Assembly (NCBI GenBank): GCA_963812335.1
Contig: CAWEUU010000001.1
Coordinates: forward strand, 1-64,000
Source: VRUE01 sp963812335
Lineage (GTDB): Bacteria; Actinomycetota; Thermoleophilia; Solirubrobacterales; 70-9
DNA: 64,000 nt
Reading direction: 5' to 3'
Part shown: in pieces, positions 60,220 through 64,000 of the stretch
Position numbering within the stretch: position 1 is the stretch's first letter
Layout of the letters: every line of letters begins with the position of its first letter
Notes under the pieces: model-generated
Told to the model about the DNA's origin: nothing
What the model saw: the letters and a program-made list of their open reading frames with translations, nothing else
Database searches by the model: none
Translations under genes and position numbers: made by a program

Positions 60220-61338
60220 TCAGCCCGGTAAGCACACCGTGAATCGCGCTCCCCGGGCGGGGAGATTCTCCACCTCGACGCTCCCCCCCATCGCTTCACT
60301 CAGCTCGCGCACGATCGCCAGGCCGAGACCGGCGCCCTCGGGCGAGCCACGTCCGGCCTGGGCGCGAAGGTGGAAGCGCTCGAAGGCACGCGGGATCTCC
60401 TCCGGCGGGATGCCGGGCCCCTCGTCACTGACCCGGACCTCGCCCACCGCAGCGGCGAGGGTCACCGTGGCGCCCTCGGGGCTGACCCGGATCGCGTTCT
60501 CGAGCAGGTTGGAGACGACCTGCAGGACGCGGCCGTGGTCGGCGGTGGCGGACGCCGGGCCGCCCTCGACCGCGACAGCCACGCCGGCCGCCGCGGCCTG
60601 CGGCCGCAGGCGTTCCTCGGCCTCGCGCGCAACCGCCGCCAGGTCGACGGGCTCGCTGCGCACCTCCATCACGCCCTGACGCAGCCGCGCCAGGGCCAGC
60701 AGATCGCCGACCAGCCGCTCCAGTCGCTGCGCCTCGCGACCGACCACCGCGGCGGCCTCGCGCGGCTCGACCGTGCCGTCCTCGATTCCCTCGGCGTAGC
60801 CCCGGATCGAGGTCAGCGGGGTACGCAGATCGTGGGAGACCGAGAGCAGCACGGCGCGCTCGGCTTCGCGGGCGAGTGCGAGCTGCCCGGCCATCTCGTT
60901 GAACGACTCGGCGAGGTCGTCGAGCTCCGCGGTGCCCACCGCCGGCACCGGCTCAGGGGTGCCGCCCTCGGCCAGCTCGCCCGCCGCTGCCCCGAGGCGG
61001 CGCAACGGTCGCGTCGTCCGCCGCGCCAGCTCGGCGGCGACCGCAGCAGCGACCAGCGCCGCGACCCCGCTGGCGATCAGCAGCGCTGCGAGGTAGCGGC
61101 GGAAGTCGCCGCCGAGCACGTCGACCGGTGGCGCGAGAGGTGGTGGCGGGGGGCGCAGGCCGGCTTCTGGCGGGGGGCGCGACTGGATGCGCTCCCGGCG
61201 CTGTTCGGCGGCATTGCTGCGCAGGGTCTGCTGTACGGCGTCGCGGGTGAGCACGATCCCGAGCGCCAGCGAGGCGCCGACGGCGAGCAGGACGACGCCG
61301 AGAATCGCGACGAAGAGCCGCGCGCGCAGCGTGCGCAT
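60220..61338 (-). CDS. sensor histidine kinase
   Basis: 372 residues from ATG 61338, ATGA overlap with the response regulator. Helices LFVAILGVVLLAVGASLALG and AALLIASGVAALVAAAVAAE enclose a Pro-rich extracellular part (RPPPEAGLRPPPPPLAPPVD). HAMP near RRLGAAAGELAEGGTPEPVP, DHp His in LLSVSHDLRTPLTSIRGYAE, N box VVSNLLENAIRV, G1 DEGPGIPPEE and G2 GAGLGLAIVREL. Partner of the upstream OmpR-type regulator. Confidence 0.93.
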   Translation of the reverse strand: MRTLRARLFVAILGVVLLAVGASLALGIVLTRDAVQQTLRSNAAEQRRERIQSRPPPEAGLRPPPPPLAPPVDVLGGDFRRYLAALLIASGVAALVAAAVAAELARRTTRPLRRLGAAAGELAEGGTPEPVPAVGTAELDDLAESFNEMAGQLALAREAERAVLLSVSHDLRTPLTSIRGYAEGIEDGTVEPREAAAVVGREAQRLERLVGDLLALARLRQGVMEVRSEPVDLAAVAREAEERLRPQAAAAGVAVAVEGGPASATADHGRVLQVVSNLLENAIRVSPEGATVTLAAAVGEVRVSDEGPGIPPEEIPRAFERFHLRAQAGRGSPEGAGLGLAIVRELSEAMGGSVEVENLPARGARFTVCLPG

Positions 61339-62012
61339 CAGGCAAGGACCTTGTAGCCGGCGCCGCGCACGGTCTGGACCAGGTCCGGACGGCCGAGCTT
61401 GGCGCGCAGCTGGGCGACGTGGACGTCGACGGTGCGGGTGCCGCCGGCGAACTCGCCGCCCCAGACCAACTCCAGCAGCCGGTCGCGGCTGAGCACGACC
61501 CCCGGGTGGGCGAGCAGCGCCGCCAGCAGGTCGAACTCGCGGCCGGTCAGCTCGACCGGCGCGCCGCCGACCGTGACGGCGCGGGCGGCACGATCGAGCT
61601 CGATGTCTCCTGCGATCAGCGGGCCGTCGGCGGCTGCCTCGCCGCCACTCCCGGTGCGGCGCAGGATCGCCTTCACCCGGGCGACGAGCTCGCGCGGGGA
61701 AAAGGGCTTGGTCACGTAGTCGTCGGCCCCGGCTTCGAGGCCGGAGACGCGGTCGACCTCGTCGTCGCGGGCGCTGAGGATCAGGATCGGAACGCCGGTC
61801 CGGGCGCGCAGCCGCCGGCAGACCTCGAAGCCGTCGATTCCCGGCAGCCCGATGTCGAGCACGACGAGGCGGACCGGGTGGCGGGCGAGCTCCTCCAGCG
61901 CCTGCTCGCCGCTGCGAGCCCAGACGACGCCGAACCCGTCGCGCTTGAGATAGGCGCGAACGAGATCGGCGATCGCCTGCTCGTCCTCCACTACGAGGAT
62001 GACTCCCTTCAC
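61338..62012 (-). CDS. OmpR/PhoB-type response regulator
   Basis: 224 residues from GTG 62012 (ATG 62030 would add six residues and run into the palindrome). Receiver: VILVVEDEQAIADLVRAYLK, phospho-acceptor Asp in VVLDIGLPGIDGFEV near residue 52 and Lys in YVTKPFSPREL. Winged-helix output domain: LTGREFDLLAALLAHPGVVL and TVDVHVAQLRAKLGRPDLV. Likely controls the neighbouring secreted-protein gene, which is inference. Confidence 0.93.
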   Translation of the reverse strand: MKGVILVVEDEQAIADLVRAYLKRDGFGVVWARSGEQALEELARHPVRLVVLDIGLPGIDGFEVCRRLRARTGVPILILSARDDEVDRVSGLEAGADDYVTKPFSPRELVARVKAILRRTGSGGEAAADGPLIAGDIELDRAARAVTVGGAPVELTGREFDLLAALLAHPGVVLSRDRLLELVWGGEFAGGTRTVDVHVAQLRAKLGRPDLVQTVRGAGYKVLA

Positions 62013-62025
62013 ACCGGTCCCCTGT

Positions 62026-62168
62026 CTCATAACGTCAGGCCGGAAATGACGGCCCCAGATCGCCGCCATACCGCGTCCTCAGTCGCCCGAATAGCGCTGC
62101 TATTCGGGCTCCCTGCGTCCTTGTCTGGCGGCGCCTGGACCTCGTCATTTCTCGACCAACGTTACGAG
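62026..62168. repeat. family C palindromic element (copy C3), large
   Basis: Core TAGCGCTGCTA at 62092-62102 (reverse orientation of C1/C2) inside GCCCGAATAGC/GCTATTCGGGC; CTGCGTCCTTG matches the conserved CAAGGACGCAG. Outer CCAGATCGCCGCCA/TGGCGGCGCCTGG, then CTCATAACGT and ACGTTACGAG at the far ends with AAATGACG/CGTCATTT between. Total about 143 bp. It fills the gap between the response regulator start and the next minus-strand gene end. Confidence 0.75.
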
Positions 62169-62176
62169 ACATTGGA

Positions 62177-62689
62177 CTAGCCTTGCATCTGCGGCGGCCC
62201 GCCTGGCGGCGGCATCTTGCCGTGCTTGGGCGGCACCGCGACGGTCTTCGCCGCCTCGCCCTTCGGCCCGGCGACGATGACGTTCTGCCCCTGCTTCAGC
62301 GAGCTGACCGCCCTGCCCCTGCTGCGGGGACCGGCGAGCAGCTTGGTATCGCCGTCGATCTCGCGCGTCACCTCGCTGCCGTCGTTCTCCTCGATCGTAA
62401 TCGAGCTGTCGCCGGCGCTGACGACCTTGCCGGCGTCGAGGCGGATCGTCTCGGACTCGCCGTCGCGCTGCACGTTGAGCTCGCCGTTGGTCAGGTCCTT
62501 GCCGACTTTGCCCAGCGGGCCGCCCGGGGGCGGCGGCAGCATCCGTTTGCCGCTCTGCTGCTTTCCGTTCTGGCTCTTGCCGCCGTTGCCGCCGCCGTTC
62601 TGGGCGAAGGCGACACCGGCCACCACGAGCGCCGCGATCAGGCCCGTCGTGGCGACGGTCCGTGCGCGGTTCTGCAGTGACTTGAACAT
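62177..62689 (-). CDS. small secreted protein, DUF5666-like
   Basis: 170 residues from ATG 62689 behind AGGAGG. Signal peptide (NRARTVATTGLIAALVVAGV, then AFA-QNG cleavage region), a Gly/Asn/Lys/Pro-rich linker, then a beta-strand domain (ETIRLDAGKVVSAGDSSITI; DGDTKLLAGPRSRGRAVSSL; QGQNVIVAGPKGEAA) typical of DUF5666-like periplasmic or extracellular modules. A Pro/Gly-rich tail follows (MPPPGGPPQMQG). Adjacent to the two-component pair, hence probably part of its output. Confidence 0.72.
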   Translation of the reverse strand: MFKSLQNRARTVATTGLIAALVVAGVAFAQNGGGNGGKSQNGKQQSGKRMLPPPPGGPLGKVGKDLTNGELNVQRDGESETIRLDAGKVVSAGDSSITIEENDGSEVTREIDGDTKLLAGPRSRGRAVSSLKQGQNVIVAGPKGEAAKTVAVPPKHGKMPPPGGPPQMQG

Positions 62690-62788
62690 CTTGGAACCTC
62701 CTGTCGAGTGATTGGGACAGGTCGCATCCTCGATGTCGCACGTACGGCGGCGGTCAGGCCTGTGTAAGAGACATGTAAGGCGGTCGGG

Positions 62789-62904
62789 GTGGGTTGGGGG
62801 TGTCCTCCCCCGCGCTGCCTTTTTCGCCTCGCGCCATGAATCTCTCGCTGAGTGGTTAGTGCGAAAAAGAGACCGCCGCGCGCGGGACGACACCCCCAAC
62901 CCAC
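62789..62904. repeat. family B long hairpin (copy B3)
   Basis: Outer arms GTGGGTTGGGGGTGTC (62789-62804) and GACACCCCCAACCCAC (62889-62904) pair perfectly over 16 bp; inner TTTTTCGC (62820-62827) and GCGAAAAA (62861-62868) also pair. GACCGCCGCGCGCGGGAC resembles the corresponding part of B1. It occupies the 230 bp between the secreted-protein gene and the FAD oxidase; the promoter of the former must lie in 62690-62780. Confidence 0.75.
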
Positions 62905-62919
62905 CTTCACCGGCCCCTT

Positions 62920-64000
62920 TTAAGGGTCGATCAGGACGCCTGGGTTGAGGATCGCCGCCGGGTCCAGCTCCTCCTTAGCTGCCTTTAACGCGGCGGCGAA
63001 GGGGGCTGGGCGCTGGCGGTCGTACCAGGGGCGATGATCGCGGCCGACGGCGTGGTGGTGGGTGATCGTGCCGCCGCCCTCGATCACCGCCTCGGCCGCG
63101 GCGGCCTTGATCTCGTCCCACTGCTCGACCTCGCCGCCGCGCACCGCCGGCGCCATGATCGTGAAGTAGGGCGCCGGGCCGTCCGGGTAGACGTGGGTGA
63201 AGCGGCAGCTGACCCGCGGCGCCCCGTGCCCATCGGCGGGTGCGTCGCAGACCTCGGCGACCTTTGCCCGCACCGCGTCGATCGCGGTCGCGTGGAAGTC
63301 CTCGAAGCGGTCCCAGGTGATCGCCGTCTCGAAGGTCTCCGAGAGCACCCCGCAGGCGACGAACGTGTCGCGCAGGTAGGGGGCGAGCAGGAATGCCGAG
63401 CGCCAGGCCCCCACCGAGCCCTCGCCGCGATCGCCGGCGGGCCGATCGGAGGGCCCTGAGCTCGCCTCTCGGCCCGTCGGCCCCTGCAAGCTGGTAGCGC
63501 CTGGCGCGCCGCCGTGCTCGCGGGCGATCGCGAGAGCCAGGTTCATCGGGGCGTCGACCGGGTGATGAGCGGACTCGAAGCCGAGCACGAGCAGGCACTT
63601 CTCGCCCGAGCCGGCGCCGGTCATTCCGGCCTCGGTCGCGTCGAGCAGGCGGCAGTTGCTCGGGTACAAACCGGACTGCGAGAGCTCGCGCACCGCGCCG
63701 GCCGCAGCGAGAAAGTCATCGAACTCGACCCCGCAGGAGGCCTTGAACTCGGGACGCGGGCGCACCCGCATCCAGGCCTCGCCGATCACGCCGAGGATCC
63801 CCTCCGAGCCGATCAGCGCCCGGTCGGGCGAGGGCCCGGCCCCCGAGCCCGGCAGCCGCCGGCTCTCCCAGAGCCCGCGCGGTGTGATCGCCCGCACCGA
63901 CTCGACCAGGTCGTCGACGTGGGTGTAGAGGGTCGCGAAGTGGCCGCCGGCCCGGGTGGCGATCCAGCCACCCAGGGTCGAGTACTCAAACGACTGCGGG
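62920..64000 (-). CDS. FAD-linked oxidase, alkylglycerone-phosphate synthase-like (5' truncated by the window)
   Basis: At least 360 residues; the start lies beyond 64000. Visible: FEYSTLGGWIATRAGGHFAT (FAD/substrate loop of the VAO fold), ALIGSEGILGVIGEAWMRVR, KASCGVEFDDFLAAAGAVRE, GTITHHHAVGRDHRPWYDRQ with the active-site histidines, and the C-terminal KEELDPAAILNPGVL. Matches AGPS/D-lactate-dehydrogenase-like FAD_binding_4 proteins used in ether lipid or 2-hydroxy acid oxidation. A Gly/Ser/Arg-rich stretch (GATSLQGPTGREASSGPSDR, about 25 residues) interrupts the conserved region and is encoded by an imperfect dyad near 63430-63490. Confidence 0.85.
   Translation of the reverse strand, partial: PQSFEYSTLGGWIATRAGGHFATLYTHVDDLVESVRAITPRGLWESRRLPGSGAGPSPDRALIGSEGILGVIGEAWMRVRPRPEFKASCGVEFDDFLAAAGAVRELSQSGLYPSNCRLLDATEAGMTGAGSGEKCLLVLGFESAHHPVDAPMNLALAIAREHGGAPGATSLQGPTGREASSGPSDRPAGDRGEGSVGAWRSAFLLAPYLRDTFVACGVLSETFETAITWDRFEDFHATAIDAVRAKVAEVCDAPADGHGAPRVSCRFTHVYPDGPAPYFTIMAPAVRGGEVEQWDEIKAAAAEAVIEGGGTITHHHAVGRDHRPWYDRQRPAPFAAALKAAKEELDPAAILNPGVLIDP

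Overview
The window is about 70% GC, densely coded, with ATG, GTG and TTG starts that often overlap the preceding stop as NTGA. A complete 14-gene complex I operon in nuoA-to-nuoN order, a long ThyX-type thymidylate synthase, a decaprenyl-phosphate phosphoribosyltransferase-like UbiA protein and a secreted 10-residue-repeat protein suggest an actinobacterium, probably class Thermoleophilia (Solirubrobacterales-like). The lineage is an inference; there is no rRNA here.

Layout. 1-1.03 kb: a tRNA-Asp gene whose 3' end is duplicated 855 bp away, bracketing one gene for a fused Phd-RelE toxin-antitoxin-like protein. 1.0-9.6 kb: a secreted HEXXH protein, then a + strand run of lipid-modification and housekeeping genes (FAD amine oxidase, DUF1365, cyclopropane-type methyltransferase, MBL hydrolase, FHA-HTH protein, short FtsH-like protease, frameshifted MpaB-type oxygenase). 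9.6-12.5 kb: a saccharopine-dehydrogenase-like gene, an orphan, a decayed nucleotidyltransferase, tRNA-Val and a small membrane protein. 12.5-27.6 kb: the nuo operon, with palindromic DNA inserted in or beside at least five of its genes. 27.8-42.2 kb: AEC transporter, VOC protein, decayed AbrB-PIN pair, SGNH hydrolase, ThyX, a CBS / membrane protein / ABC transporter operon, a lipid flippase-like protein, sulfotransferase, RibD-type reductase and a frameshifted acyl-CoA dehydrogenase. 42.2-47.4 kb: an accessory island of toxin-antitoxin-like genes (nucleotidyltransferase + XRE, DUF4143 ATPase, Phd + VapC, XRE + nucleotidyltransferase) lying between the acyl-CoA dehydrogenase and an APH-type phosphotransferase, genes that are often neighbours. 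48.5-64 kb: a two-component pair, a second DUF4143 ATPase with an iteron array, DEAD helicase, quinone oxidoreductase, OafA-type acyltransferase, PfkB kinase, citrate synthase, UbiA, a second two-component pair beside a small secreted protein, and a truncated FAD-linked oxidase.

The strongest unexplained signal is the set of dispersed palindromic elements. At least three families are visible: A with the core GAATCAGATATGGA, B with TTTTTCGCC/GGCGAAAAA inner arms, and C with the core TAGCAGCGCTA. There are also several single perfect hairpins. Some parts are conserved between copies while the arms differ in sequence and still pair perfectly. Several copies sit inside open reading frames (nuoC, nuoD, nuoE, nuoF, nuoG), much like the Rickettsia palindromic elements. 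A second signal is the short-period direct repeats (22 or 23 bp) upstream of both DUF4143 ATPase genes.

Caution: single-base frameshifts occur in many genes (near 878, 9205, 26150-26280, 29395, 29560, 41355, 58695). Part of this may be sequencing or assembly error, and it weakens individual pseudogene claims.
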